This document shows positions 1 through 8,721 of a stretch of DNA of 64,000 bases, in pieces. Made by a program: the position numbers and the translations under genes. Numbering within the stretch: position 1 is the stretch's first letter; every line of letters starts with the position of its first letter. This DNA comes from Sphingomonas sp. (GTDB lineage Bacteria > Pseudomonadota > Alphaproteobacteria > Sphingomonadales > Sphingomonadaceae), in NCBI RefSeq assembly GCF_019635515.1, contig NZ_JAHBZI010000001.1, positions 1,116,001 to 1,180,000 of the forward strand, given 5' to 3'. The notes below the pieces were generated by a model. That model was given only the letters and a program-made list of their open reading frames with translations, had not been told where the DNA came from and ran no database searches.

Positions 1-588
1 TATGCCGCACGGGAAGTCACGTTTCAGCCGGTATACGGCCCCGAGGGCGGCTATCCCGGCATCCGCGCCCCCGCGCCGCTCGATTATGTCGAGGCAGTGG
101 TGCGTGGTGTCGATCCGCTGCTGCGTCAGGCGTTCGGGCTGGAACGGGCGCGCCTCGCCAATGCCGAGTGCAATTTCTCGCTCGTCACGCTCGCCCCTGA
201 AGCGCTGGCCGCGGCGCAGCGCATCCCGCATGTCGATACCACCTCCGGCCTGCAATTCGCTTTCCTCCACTATCTGTGCCGGCCAGATCAGGGGGGCACC
301 GCCTTTTATCGCCACCGCGCCACCGGCTTCGAAGCGCTGACGCCCGAGCGCGCCGCCGAATATGTCGCGGCGCGCGCGACGGAGGCGGGGCGGGAGACCA
401 CCGGCTACATCGCCGGTGACACGCCGCATTTCGAGCAGACCGGCGCGGTCGAGGCGGCATTCAACCGGCTGGTGATCTACCGCAGCCGTATCTTACATTC
501 GGGCCGGATCCCGCCCGGTGCCGCGCTCTCCGGCGATCCGCGCGAGGGCCGGCTGACCGCGAACATCTTCGTCACCTACCGCACCTGA
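1..588 (+). CDS. DUF6445-like protein, 3' part
   Basis: The frame is open from the left edge to the TGA at 586-588, so the start lies outside the window; 195 residues are visible. The fragment contains LQFAFLHYLCRPDQGGTAFYRHR and NRLVIYRSRILHSG-type segments, a compact pattern of histidines and arginines. I recognise it from memory as the DUF6445 type often found beside TonB receptors and tryptophan-halogenase genes in Caulobacter and Sphingomonas relatives. The fold may be 2-oxoglutarate-oxygenase-like, but no function is established. It converges on the TonB receptor gene. Confidence in the coding call is high; family assignment is moderate. Confidence 0.75.
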   Translation, partial: YAAREVTFQPVYGPEGGYPGIRAPAPLDYVEAVVRGVDPLLRQAFGLERARLANAECNFSLVTLAPEALAAAQRIPHVDTTSGLQFAFLHYLCRPDQGGTAFYRHRATGFEALTPERAAEYVAARATEAGRETTGYIAGDTPHFEQTGAVEAAFNRLVIYRSRILHSGRIPPGAALSGDPREGRLTANIFVTYRT

Positions 589-608
589 TTCGCTTCCCCA
601 CACCGCAA

Positions 609-642
609 ATAAAAAGCGCCGCCGGTACGAGACCGACGGCGC
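609..642 (-). terminator. Rho-independent terminator of the TonB receptor gene
   Basis: Stem arms at 616-626 and 632-642 (GCGCCGCCGGT against ACCGACGGCGC, one mismatch) enclose a 5-nt loop. Read on the minus strand the hairpin is followed by TTTTTAT, just beyond the receptor stop codon. Confidence 0.85.
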
Positions 643-664
643 CAGTGCAGGGTGATGACGAAAC

Positions 665-3600
665 CTAGAAGTTGAAGCGGGCGATCGCCGAGATACGGCG
701 GTCGTTCATGTACCAGCCGCGCGGCACTTCCTTGATCGTGTTCGGGCCGCCCGTGCCGGTGATCACCGCGTTGGTGCGGGTGATCTCGTTGGTCAGGTTC
801 GAGCCCTGGACGCCGACCTTGATCTGCGGAGTGATCGCGAAGAACACCGAAGCGTCAAGCTGGCCGGTCGCCTTGTTGATGATCGGATCGAACGGCGTGA
901 TCACGTCGCGGACGGTGAGCACGAAGTCCGAGCGCCACGAATAAGTGGCACGCATCGAGATCGGACCCCAATCGAAGAACGGAGTGACGTTGACCTGATG
1001 CTTCGACAGACCTTGGAGCGGCAGCAACGCGGTGTTGACCGTGGTCACGCGGCCGGCGGCCACGTCCGGATCGGTCGCCGACAGCGTCGACTGCGGCACA
1101 CCCGACGAGTCCACATAGGTGTAGTTCGCCTGGAGGCCGAGACCCTTGAGCGGACCCGGCAGGAAGTCGAAGGTCTGCTGGTAGCCGATTTCGAAGCCCT
1201 TGATCTTGCCGACCTTGGTCGCGTTGACCGGGGTGGTGACCAGCGCATCGAACGTCGCGCCATTATTGGTGAAGCTCTGGCGTACCGTGTCGTTGGTCAG
1301 AACCCCGTGAAGCTCCTTGTAGAAGCCCGAAAGGGTCAGCTGGCCGACGCTCGAGAAATACCATTCCGCCGTAAGGTCGAAGTTATCGGCCTCGGTGGGC
1401 TTCAGGTACGGATTGCCCGCGGTGAGCGATCCCTGCAGACGGAAGCTGTTGGGGATCAGGTTGCCGCTGGCGTCGACATTCTGCACCACGCCCAGATTGA
1501 CCGGGAAGTAGTTGCGGATAAAGCCGGTCTGCGGCGGCGAGACGCCCTTGAAGTACGCCGCGCGGAACTGCACCCCGCCGCCGACCTCGAACTTCACGTT
1601 CACGCTCGGCAGCCAGTAATCGTACCGCAGCTTCGCGGTCGATGCGACGGTCGCACCGTTGATGAAGTTGCGCGCCGCAGTGCGCGTGGCAGCGTTAAAC
1701 GAGCAGAACGGCTGCACCGTGTCAGGCGGCACCACCGGGGTGGCGCAGACGGTCTCGGTCGGAAACGCCGTGGTATTGACGAACGACTGGAAGCCGCTGG
1801 AGGTACGATCGGTGCGGCTGAAGCGCAGGCCGACATTACCGCTCAGGCGCAGGCCGCGACCGAACTCGGTATCGAACCGGGCCATGGCATAGGCGGCATA
1901 ATTCTGCTCGCGGATCGGGTTGATCTCGTCTTGCAGGAACGGCGTGCCGGCGACAACACCGCACCGGCTGGCAAGTCCATTCCAGCCGGTATTGACGGTG
2001 CGTCCGTCAGCGCAAGTCGTCGTGCCCTGCCATTCGCGAGCGATCAGACCCGCATAGTCGATCATCTGCTGATAGTTGGCGACGGTGTTGCCCGAGTAGA
2101 ACAGGCGTCCCGACCCCGCGAGCGGGTTGGTCACCTTGCCGCGGAAGAAGTTGTCGAACGAGAATGCCTCATAGCCGGTCGGCGCCGTACCCTGGGTGTG
2201 GCCGTTGGCATTGTTGCCATCGACCGGCGTATCGAACCAGACCGGGCCGTTATTGCCCCACTGCTCGGAAAGCACGCCCCAATTGTAGCGCGAGAAGCGC
2301 GAGACCTGATCGCGATCTGCATAGCGCACGCCGGCACGGATCGACTTCAGGAAGTTCGAGTCCGGGAACGAATATTCGAGGTCGAGACGGACGGCGTCGG
2401 AATTGCCGTCGCTCTTCTCGATGTGATCCATCGCGGCGCGATAGAAGCTGTTATACGGGTCGAGGAAGCTGGTGTGACCCGCGCCGTAATAACCCGGATT
2501 CTGCGGGCCACCGACAGCCTGCGCCGTATTGCAGTCATAGTCCGTACCCGGCGGGTTCTGCGAATTCGCCGCGGGACCGTTGCACACCTGCGGCGGCAGG
2601 AACGCAACCGTCGGGAACTTGTCGCCGTTCAGCGCGAGCGATGCGTTCTGGTAGGTCGAGCCCCAGACCGTGTTGTCGAGCAGATCGGTGGTCGAGTTGA
2701 CATGCTGATAATCGAACACCAGGCCGAGACGATCGCTGGCATTCCACTTGAAGTTGAAGCCGTAATCGTCGGTGACGAGCTTCTGCTCCTGATCGCGGCG
2801 GATGTTGTTCGATTGCAGGCCCAGCATCGGCACGCGCGCCGTGCCGCAACCGTCCGCGATGCAGTTCTGGTCACCGCGCCAACCGGTCGGTCCGGTGATG
2901 GTGCCGCTGGTGAACATGCCATCGCTGCCGAATGCCAGCGTCGTGCCGGGAACGCGGCGCGAGTCGCCGTTCGACGAGACGTTGTCGGTCGCGATTTCGA
3001 CGGTGTGCTCGGTCCAGGCCTGGCGCGCATCGGAGCGCAGGAACTGGAACACGGCTTCCATCGACCCGTCGTTGCTGCGCCACTGCGCGGCTGCCGCATA
3101 GCCATAGCGCTTGCGGTCGAACTCCTGGTTGCCGACCACGGCGCCGCGCGGGAAATAGACCTGGCCGGTCTGCGTCGTGCCGCCATTGTCCACCACGTCG
3201 CCGTCCGAATAGAGCGTGCGGATGCGGAAGCTCGACAGCTGGAAGCGGTCGGCGCGGGTCTTGAGCTGCGAATAGGAGACGTTGGCCAGCAAGCCGATCT
3301 CACCGATCCCGGTTTCCCAGCGGTTGCTTACGAGGAACGACGCGGTCGGCGCCCACTTCTTGACGAAGTCGCCATAGTTGGCCTCGATCGAGCCCGCGAC
3401 CACCAGACCCTTCGCATCGAACGGCTTGCGGGTGCGCAGGTTGACCACGCCGGCGATGCCGCCTTCGATGCGGTCCGCCGAGGGCGATTTGAACACGTCG
3501 ACGCCGCCCAGCATTTCCGACGGCACGTCGGAGAAGCTCAGCGAGCGGCCGTTATTGGCGGTGAATGCCTCGCGGCCGTTGAACTCCGAGCGGATATAGG

Positions 3601-3994
3601 TGAGGCCGCGAACCGTGACGCCCGAACCTTCCGCGGTGAAGTGGTCGGGATCGACGCCCGCCGCGAAGCGGTTGATCGACACGCCCGGGATGCGCTGCAG
3701 CGCTTCGGTCACCGAACGATCGGGAAGGGCGCTGATGTCCTCGGCGGTGACCGAGTCGACGATCACGTCCGAATTCTTCTTGAGCGCCTGTGCGCTCTGC
3801 AGCGACTGACGATAGCCCGAAACGACGATCTCGCCGTCGTCTTGCGCGGCTTCCTGACCGGCCGGAGCGTCCTGCGCCCAGGCCGGTGCGGCTACCGCGA
3901 AACATGCCAGGGCGACGGCGGAAACGCCGGCCCGCAGCACGGCGCGCGGCCTGCCAGCGTTGTCAGTTGACTGAATTACATTAAGCTTGCGCAT
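665..3994 (-). CDS. TonB-dependent outer-membrane receptor, glycan-uptake type
   Basis: A 1,109-residue outer-membrane receptor. ATG at 3994 is preferred over TTG at 3997 because GGGGAGGA lies upstream. A signal peptide ends near AWAQ (about residue 40). A TonB-box-like DDGEIVVSGYRQ follows, then a plug domain (about 60-190, with DVFKSPSADRIEGGIAGVVNLRTRKPF) and a long beta-barrel ending in aromatic ARFNF, typical of BamA substrates. The length and the plug match the Caulobacter/Sphingomonas family that imports plant oligosaccharides. An AGCGCT operator lies 23 bp upstream and the divergent operon carries glycoside hydrolases, so the ligand is probably a xylan- or glucan-derived oligosaccharide. 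The substrate is inferred, not shown. Confidence 0.93.
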   Translation of the reverse strand: MRKLNVIQSTDNAGRPRAVLRAGVSAVALACFAVAAPAWAQDAPAGQEAAQDDGEIVVSGYRQSLQSAQALKKNSDVIVDSVTAEDISALPDRSVTEALQRIPGVSINRFAAGVDPDHFTAEGSGVTVRGLTYIRSEFNGREAFTANNGRSLSFSDVPSEMLGGVDVFKSPSADRIEGGIAGVVNLRTRKPFDAKGLVVAGSIEANYGDFVKKWAPTASFLVSNRWETGIGEIGLLANVSYSQLKTRADRFQLSSFRIRTLYSDGDVVDNGGTTQTGQVYFPRGAVVGNQEFDRKRYGYAAAAQWRSNDGSMEAVFQFLRSDARQAWTEHTVEIATDNVSSNGDSRRVPGTTLAFGSDGMFTSGTITGPTGWRGDQNCIADGCGTARVPMLGLQSNNIRRDQEQKLVTDDYGFNFKWNASDRLGLVFDYQHVNSTTDLLDNTVWGSTYQNASLALNGDKFPTVAFLPPQVCNGPAANSQNPPGTDYDCNTAQAVGGPQNPGYYGAGHTSFLDPYNSFYRAAMDHIEKSDGNSDAVRLDLEYSFPDSNFLKSIRAGVRYADRDQVSRFSRYNWGVLSEQWGNNGPVWFDTPVDGNNANGHTQGTAPTGYEAFSFDNFFRGKVTNPLAGSGRLFYSGNTVANYQQMIDYAGLIAREWQGTTTCADGRTVNTGWNGLASRCGVVAGTPFLQDEINPIREQNYAAYAMARFDTEFGRGLRLSGNVGLRFSRTDRTSSGFQSFVNTTAFPTETVCATPVVPPDTVQPFCSFNAATRTAARNFINGATVASTAKLRYDYWLPSVNVKFEVGGGVQFRAAYFKGVSPPQTGFIRNYFPVNLGVVQNVDASGNLIPNSFRLQGSLTAGNPYLKPTEADNFDLTAEWYFSSVGQLTLSGFYKELHGVLTNDTVRQSFTNNGATFDALVTTPVNATKVGKIKGFEIGYQQTFDFLPGPLKGLGLQANYTYVDSSGVPQSTLSATDPDVAAGRVTTVNTALLPLQGLSKHQVNVTPFFDWGPISMRATYSWRSDFVLTVRDVITPFDPIINKATGQLDASVFFAITPQIKVGVQGSNLTNEITRTNAVITGTGGPNTIKEVPRGWYMNDRRISAIARFNF

Positions 3995-4016
3995 CAAGCT
4001 GTCCTCCCCTTAGAAA

Positions 4017-4030
4017 TGTTAGCGCTATCA
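4017..4030. promoter_or_regulatory. LacI-type operator 1, receptor promoter
   Basis: TGTTAGCGCTATCA, a near-perfect palindrome centred on AGCGCT, 23 bp upstream of the TonB receptor start. It matches four other sites in the window (consensus TGNTAGCGCTANCA). Confidence 0.8.
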
Positions 4031-4229
4031 CCGCGTAGCGTCGTTTTATGTGCATAGAGCTTAATTGAGGTTTCGGGCAAAGATCAAGCCGTGTCTGAAA
4101 CAATTCTGCAAAGGCCGCATTTTGTGGCGGAATTGCAACGGTTGTGGAGAGCCGAGCCGAGCCGGAAGGCGCAGTTTCGCGCCATTGACGGCCAAAAATG
4201 GGGCAGGCGTGCGATTGACCGTTTGGTTG

Positions 4230-4243
4230 GGGGAGCGCTAACA
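4230..4243. promoter_or_regulatory. LacI-type operator 2, halogenase-GH operon
   Basis: GGGGAGCGCTAACA. The right half (CGCTAACA) fits the consensus and the left half is degenerate. It lies 28 bp upstream of the chosen ATG of the first halogenase, a position suited to repression. Confidence 0.65.
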
Positions 4244-4271
4244 TTTGGACTTGGGAGAGGGGCATGACCCG

Positions 4272-5768
4272 ATGTTGGTGAAGCGCGTTCTGGTGGTCGG
4301 CGGGGGCACGGCCGGCTGGATGACGGCGGCCGCGCTGTCCAATAAATTCGGGAATTCACCGCTTGAGATTCGCCTGATCGAATCGGCGGAAATCGGAACC
4401 GTCGGGGTCGGCGAGGCGACCGTTCCCCATATCCATCATTACAATTCGACCCTCGGCTTCGACGAGGCCGATTTCATGGTCCGCACCAAGGCGACGTTCA
4501 AGCTCGGGGTCGAGTTCGTGAACTGGGGGCGAATCGGCAATTCCTACATTCATCCCTTCGGTGCTTATGGTGAGGATTTCGGTGGCGTGCCGTTCCATCA
4601 GCATTGGGTGCGGATGCGCGACCAGCCGGGTGTCGGCGATTTCGAGGCCTTCTCATTGCCGATCCACGCCGCGCGGATGGGTCGCTTCCAGCACCCTGAT
4701 CGCGATCCGTCGTCGCTGCTCAACACCTATAACTACGCCTATCAGTTCGACGCGAGCCTCTATGCTCGCTTCCTGCGCGAATATTCCGAGGCGCGGGGCG
4801 TCGTCCGACAGGAGGGCAAAGTCGTCGATGTCGCACTCAATGGCGAGACCGGTTTTGTCGAATCGGTGGCGCTCGACAGCGGCGAGCGAATCGAGGCGGA
4901 TCTGTTCGTCGATTGCTCGGGATTCCGCGGGCTGCTGATCGAGCAGACGCTGAAGACCGGATATGAGGAATGGACGCATTGGCTGCCTTGCGACCGCGCG
5001 ATCGCTATTCCCTGTCCCAATGATGGGCCGGTGATGCCGCTCACCCGCTCGACCGCACAGCAATCGGGTTGGGTGTGGAAGATTCCGCTCCAGCATCGCT
5101 GCGGCAACGGCCATGTCTATTCGAGCAGCTCCATTTCCGACGACGAAGCGCTGGAGGTGTTGCTGGGGGCGATCGGCGCGCCGCCGCTCGCCGATCCCAA
5201 CAAGCTCCGCTTCGTCACCGGCAAGCGCAAGAAGCAATGGGTCGGCAATGTCGTCGCGATCGGGCTGTCCTCGGGTTTCCTCGAGCCGCTCGAATCGACC
5301 AGCATCCATCTGATCCAGCTCGCGATTGGCCGGCTGCTCGATTTCTTCCCCACCGGCGAATGGGACCCGCTCGACGCCGAGGAATTCAACCGCGTGATGG
5401 TGCTCGAATATGAGCGTGTCCGCGACTTCCTGATCCTCCACTATAACGCCACCGAGCGCGATGATTCGGACTTCTGGAACTATTGCCGGACCATGGATCT
5501 GCCCGAGTCGCTCAAATACAAGATCGACCTGTTCCGCGAGCGCGGCGTGGTCGTGAATTACCGCGACGGCATGTTCCTGGAGCCTAGCTGGCTGGCGGTG
5601 TATCTCGGGCAGAACGTCATGCCCCGCGCTCACGACCCGCTTTCCGAACGGCTTTCCGATGCGGATCTGATCGCGGCGATGGCCGATCTGCGCGCGCGCT
5701 ATGCCGCCGCCGCGGTGGCGATGCCCACGCACGAGGCGCTGCTTGCCGGAATGGCGGCGGCCGCCTGA
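4272..5768 (+). CDS. Flavin-dependent tryptophan-halogenase family protein 1
   Basis: FAD-dependent halogenase-fold protein of 498 residues. It has the dinucleotide motif GGGTAGWM near the N terminus, GVGEATVP at 46-52, the catalytic-type lysine K77 (RTKATFKLG), the flavin-halogenase signature WVWKIP at 267-272, and E341-S342 in LEPLEST. These correspond to K79 and E346-S347 of PrnA as I recall them, so the halogenating site looks intact. ATG 4272 is preferred over TTG 4245 because GGGAGAGGGG precedes it and the operator then stays outside the gene. It is the first gene of an operon of four halogenases plus GH43 and GH9. The natural substrate is unknown, and no flavin reductase lies nearby. 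Confidence 0.92.
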   Translation: MLVKRVLVVGGGTAGWMTAAALSNKFGNSPLEIRLIESAEIGTVGVGEATVPHIHHYNSTLGFDEADFMVRTKATFKLGVEFVNWGRIGNSYIHPFGAYGEDFGGVPFHQHWVRMRDQPGVGDFEAFSLPIHAARMGRFQHPDRDPSSLLNTYNYAYQFDASLYARFLREYSEARGVVRQEGKVVDVALNGETGFVESVALDSGERIEADLFVDCSGFRGLLIEQTLKTGYEEWTHWLPCDRAIAIPCPNDGPVMPLTRSTAQQSGWVWKIPLQHRCGNGHVYSSSSISDDEALEVLLGAIGAPPLADPNKLRFVTGKRKKQWVGNVVAIGLSSGFLEPLESTSIHLIQLAIGRLLDFFPTGEWDPLDAEEFNRVMVLEYERVRDFLILHYNATERDDSDFWNYCRTMDLPESLKYKIDLFRERGVVVNYRDGMFLEPSWLAVYLGQNVMPRAHDPLSERLSDADLIAAMADLRARYAAAAVAMPTHEALLAGMAAAA

Positions 5769-7204
5769 TGGGATCGATCCGGCGCGTTGTGATCCTTGGC
5801 GGCGGCGTGGCCGGCTGGATGAGTGCGCTCGCGCTCAGCCGTGCATTGGAAGGTAGCGGCATCGCGCTCGACCTGGTCGAAATCGGTGGCCCCGATCATA
5901 GCATCGGTCCGTTCGGCCCCGGCGAAGCGACGCTGCCAGCATTCCACCTTTTCCTGGGCGATTATGGCATCGACGAGGATGCCTTGCTCCGCGCTGCGCG
6001 TGGCACCTTCGCCCTCGGCGCGGCCTTTTCAGGCTGGGGGGGGCAGCAATCGGCGTGGTTCCTGCCCTTTGGCGACATTGGCGCGGCGATGGGTCCGGTC
6101 GGGTTCCCGCCGCTCGTCGCTAAGCTCCGCGCCGCCGGGCACCCGGTGCGGCCCACGGATTTCTCGCTCGCCGCGGTCGCCGCCGCGGCGGGTCGCTTCA
6201 CGCGCCCCAGCGACGATCCGCGCTCGGTGCTGTCGAGCTACGGCTATGGCCTGCACCTCGACAAGGCGGCGCTGGCGGCGGTCTGTCGCGGGCTGGCTCA
6301 AGGTGTGACGGGCCATCCATCGCCATTCGTTCGGGCGATCCGTGCCGGGAACGGTCATGTCACGGCGCTGGAACTCGAAAGCGGCGCGCAGGTCGCGGGC
6401 GATCTCTTCCTCGATTGCTCCGGCCCCGCCGCCTTGCTCAGCCAGGATCATGGTTTCGACAGCTGGTCCGCATGGCTTGCCTGCGATCGCGTCATCGAAG
6501 GCGCTTCTGCGCAAGATGGGGTGCCGCCGCCCTATACTCACGCTGCCGCGCATCCGGCCGGCTGGCGGCGCAGCGTGCCGCTGCTCGGCGGCCCCAGCGA
6601 GGCGACGCTGTTCGCCTCCGCGCACCACACCGACAGCGCCGCCACAGCGATCCATCAGGGCCGCCGCGTGCGCGCCTGGCAGGGCAATGTCGTCGCCATC
6701 GGTGCCGCCGCGGCGCTGATCGAGCCGCTCTACGGCCACAACCTTCAACTCGCGCACCGCGCGATCCAGCGCTTGGTCGCCTTGTTCCCCAATCACGCCG
6801 AGGGGCCGGAGGCGGCCGAGTATAATCGTATCGCCGGCGAGGAAGCCGATCGCGTCCGCGACTTCGTCATCGCCCATTACAAGACCAACGGGCGCATTGG
6901 CGAACCCTTCTGGGACGCGGCGCGGGCGATGGCGGTGCCCGATACGCTGCAATACAAGCTCGATCTCTACGCCAGCCGCGGCCGCATGCCGATGTATGAC
7001 GAGGAATTGTTCGATCGCGGCGAATGGATCGCCGCGCTGGATGGCCAGGGAGTGCATCCGCGCCGCTATGATGCACTCGCCGATACCGTGCCCGAACCCG
7101 CTATAATCCAGCACGTCACCCGGCTGCGCGAACTGATCGTCGATGCGGCCAAGGCGATGCCCAATCACGGCGTGACGCTGGCGCAGATCGGAGGCGCGGT
7201 ATGA
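5768..7204 (+). CDS. Halogenase-fold protein 2, catalytic residues lost
   Basis: A 478-residue paralogue of its neighbours; its start overlaps the preceding stop by one base (TGATG). It keeps the FAD-binding GGGVAGWM and PGEATLP motifs. It differs at every halogenase-defining site: alanine (A82 in GTFALG) replaces the catalytic lysine, WRRSVP replaces WxWxIP, and IEPLYGH (Y322-G323) replaces LEPLEST, removing the Glu-Ser pair. It also lacks the QHR-GNG stretch of the others. It probably binds FAD but cannot halogenate by the known mechanism; a scaffold role or another flavin reaction are alternatives. The frame is intact, including an eight-G run near 6037, so it is not an obvious pseudogene. 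Confidence 0.88.
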   Translation: MGSIRRVVILGGGVAGWMSALALSRALEGSGIALDLVEIGGPDHSIGPFGPGEATLPAFHLFLGDYGIDEDALLRAARGTFALGAAFSGWGGQQSAWFLPFGDIGAAMGPVGFPPLVAKLRAAGHPVRPTDFSLAAVAAAAGRFTRPSDDPRSVLSSYGYGLHLDKAALAAVCRGLAQGVTGHPSPFVRAIRAGNGHVTALELESGAQVAGDLFLDCSGPAALLSQDHGFDSWSAWLACDRVIEGASAQDGVPPPYTHAAAHPAGWRRSVPLLGGPSEATLFASAHHTDSAATAIHQGRRVRAWQGNVVAIGAAAALIEPLYGHNLQLAHRAIQRLVALFPNHAEGPEAAEYNRIAGEEADRVRDFVIAHYKTNGRIGEPFWDAARAMAVPDTLQYKLDLYASRGRMPMYDEELFDRGEWIAALDGQGVHPRRYDALADTVPEPAIIQHVTRLRELIVDAAKAMPNHGVTLAQIGGAV

Positions 7205-8721
7205 CCGCGCTCCAGCCGATCCGCAGCATCGTCATCGTCGGCGGCGGCACCGCCGGCTGGATGGCGGCGGCCGCCTTTTCGCGCCTGACGCGCACTGGCG
7301 TGAAGGTCACCCTGGTTGAATCCGATGCGATCGCCACCGTCGGCGTCGGCGAGGCGACGATCCCGCCGATCCGCAATTTCAACGGCCTGCTCGGCCTCGA
7401 TGAGAACGACTTCCTCGCCAGGACGCAGGGCACGCTCAAGCTCGGCATCGATTTCGTCGGCTGGCGGTATGAGGGCGACCGCTATTTCCACCCCTTCGGC
7501 GAGTTCGGCTTCGATATAGAGGGCGTGAAGTTCCACCAATTCTGGCGCAAGCTCCACGAAAGCGGCCTGGCCTCGGGCATTGGCGACTATAATCTCTGCG
7601 CGCGCGCCATGGATCTTGGCCGCTATCAGCCGCCTTCGAGCGATCCCGCCTCGATCCTGTCGCGCATGGCCTATGCCTATCAGTTCGATGCTTCGCTCTA
7701 TGCGGGGTATCTGCGCGAATATGCCGAGAAGCGCGGTGTGGTCCGCCTCGAAGGCAAGGTCGTCGAGGTGCCGGTGCGCGGCGAGGACGGGCATATCGAG
7801 GCGGTAGTGCTGGAAGGGGATCGCCGGGTCGAAGGCGAGCTCTTCATCGACTGCACCGGTTTTCGTGCGCTGCTGATCGAACAGACGCTCGGCGCCGGCT
7901 GGGAAAGCTGGGCGCACTGGCTGCAATGCGACCGCGCCGTCGCGGTGCCCTGCGAATCCGCCCCCGATGGCACGATCACGCCGTATACCCGCTGCACCGC
8001 GCACAGCGCCGGATGGCAGTGGCGGGTCCCGCTCCAGCACCGGATCGGCAACGGTTACGTCTATTGCAGCGGCGACATTTCAGACGATGCCGCGCGGGAG
8101 ACTCTGCTCGCCAATCTCGATGGCGCAGCCTTGCGCGATCCCTTCATCCTGAAGTTCGAAGCCGGACGGCGGAAGAAGGCGTGGCACAAAAACTGCGTCG
8201 CATTGGGCTTGTCATCGGGCTTCCTCGAACCGCTCGAATCGACCAGCATCCATCTGATCCAGGCCGGAATCTCCAAACTTATGGCGCTGCTGCCCGATGT
8301 CGGCTTCAGTGCCATCGAGCGCGACGAATATAACCGCCTGACCGATATCCAGATGGAGCAGGTCCGCGACTTCATCATCCTCCACTATCACGCCAATGCG
8401 CGGAAGGATGGCGATCTCTGGCGCCGTGTCCGCGAGATGGAAATCCCCGGCACGCTGACCCGCAAGCTCGACCTGTTCCGGGGTCGTGGCCGCCTGTTCC
8501 GCTATGAGGATGAGCTCTTCGCCGAATCCTCCTGGATCGCGGTGATGTTGGGGCAGGGGATCTACCCCGCCGGCTGGGATCCGCTGGCTGACACGATTGA
8601 TCCCGTGCAAATCCGCAACACGCTCGACCGTATCAAGGCGCTGTTCGCCCAGACCGCCCAATCGATGCCGCGCCATGAGGAATGGCTCGCGCGCAACGCA
8701 CCCGCCCGGAGTTTCGCATGA
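7201..8721 (+). CDS. Flavin-dependent tryptophan-halogenase family protein 3
   Basis: A 506-residue halogenase whose ATG overlaps the preceding TGA (ATGA). It shows the FAD motif GGGTAGWM, GVGEATIP, lysine K80 (GTLKLGIDF), WQWRVP at 272-277 (Val for Ile in the signature) and LEPLE-ST with E346-S347. All residues needed for flavin-dependent halogenation are therefore present. It resembles proteins 1 and 4 more than protein 2, which suggests serial duplication with one copy diverging. It is translationally coupled within the operon. Oligosaccharide-linked aromatics or indoles are possible substrates, but this is speculation. Confidence 0.92.
   Translation: MTALQPIRSIVIVGGGTAGWMAAAAFSRLTRTGVKVTLVESDAIATVGVGEATIPPIRNFNGLLGLDENDFLARTQGTLKLGIDFVGWRYEGDRYFHPFGEFGFDIEGVKFHQFWRKLHESGLASGIGDYNLCARAMDLGRYQPPSSDPASILSRMAYAYQFDASLYAGYLREYAEKRGVVRLEGKVVEVPVRGEDGHIEAVVLEGDRRVEGELFIDCTGFRALLIEQTLGAGWESWAHWLQCDRAVAVPCESAPDGTITPYTRCTAHSAGWQWRVPLQHRIGNGYVYCSGDISDDAARETLLANLDGAALRDPFILKFEAGRRKKAWHKNCVALGLSSGFLEPLESTSIHLIQAGISKLMALLPDVGFSAIERDEYNRLTDIQMEQVRDFIILHYHANARKDGDLWRRVREMEIPGTLTRKLDLFRGRGRLFRYEDELFAESSWIAVMLGQGIYPAGWDPLADTIDPVQIRNTLDRIKALFAQTAQSMPRHEEWLARNAPARSFA

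Noticed and set aside
998-3970. 990-residue ORF on the plus strand
   Set aside because: It is antisense to the TonB receptor, Arg/Ala-rich with no domain logic; an open shadow frame caused by high GC.
6036-6043. Eight-G run as a frameshift in halogenase-fold protein 2
   Set aside because: The frame before and after matches the paralogues (FSGWGGQQ region), so no frameshift is needed.
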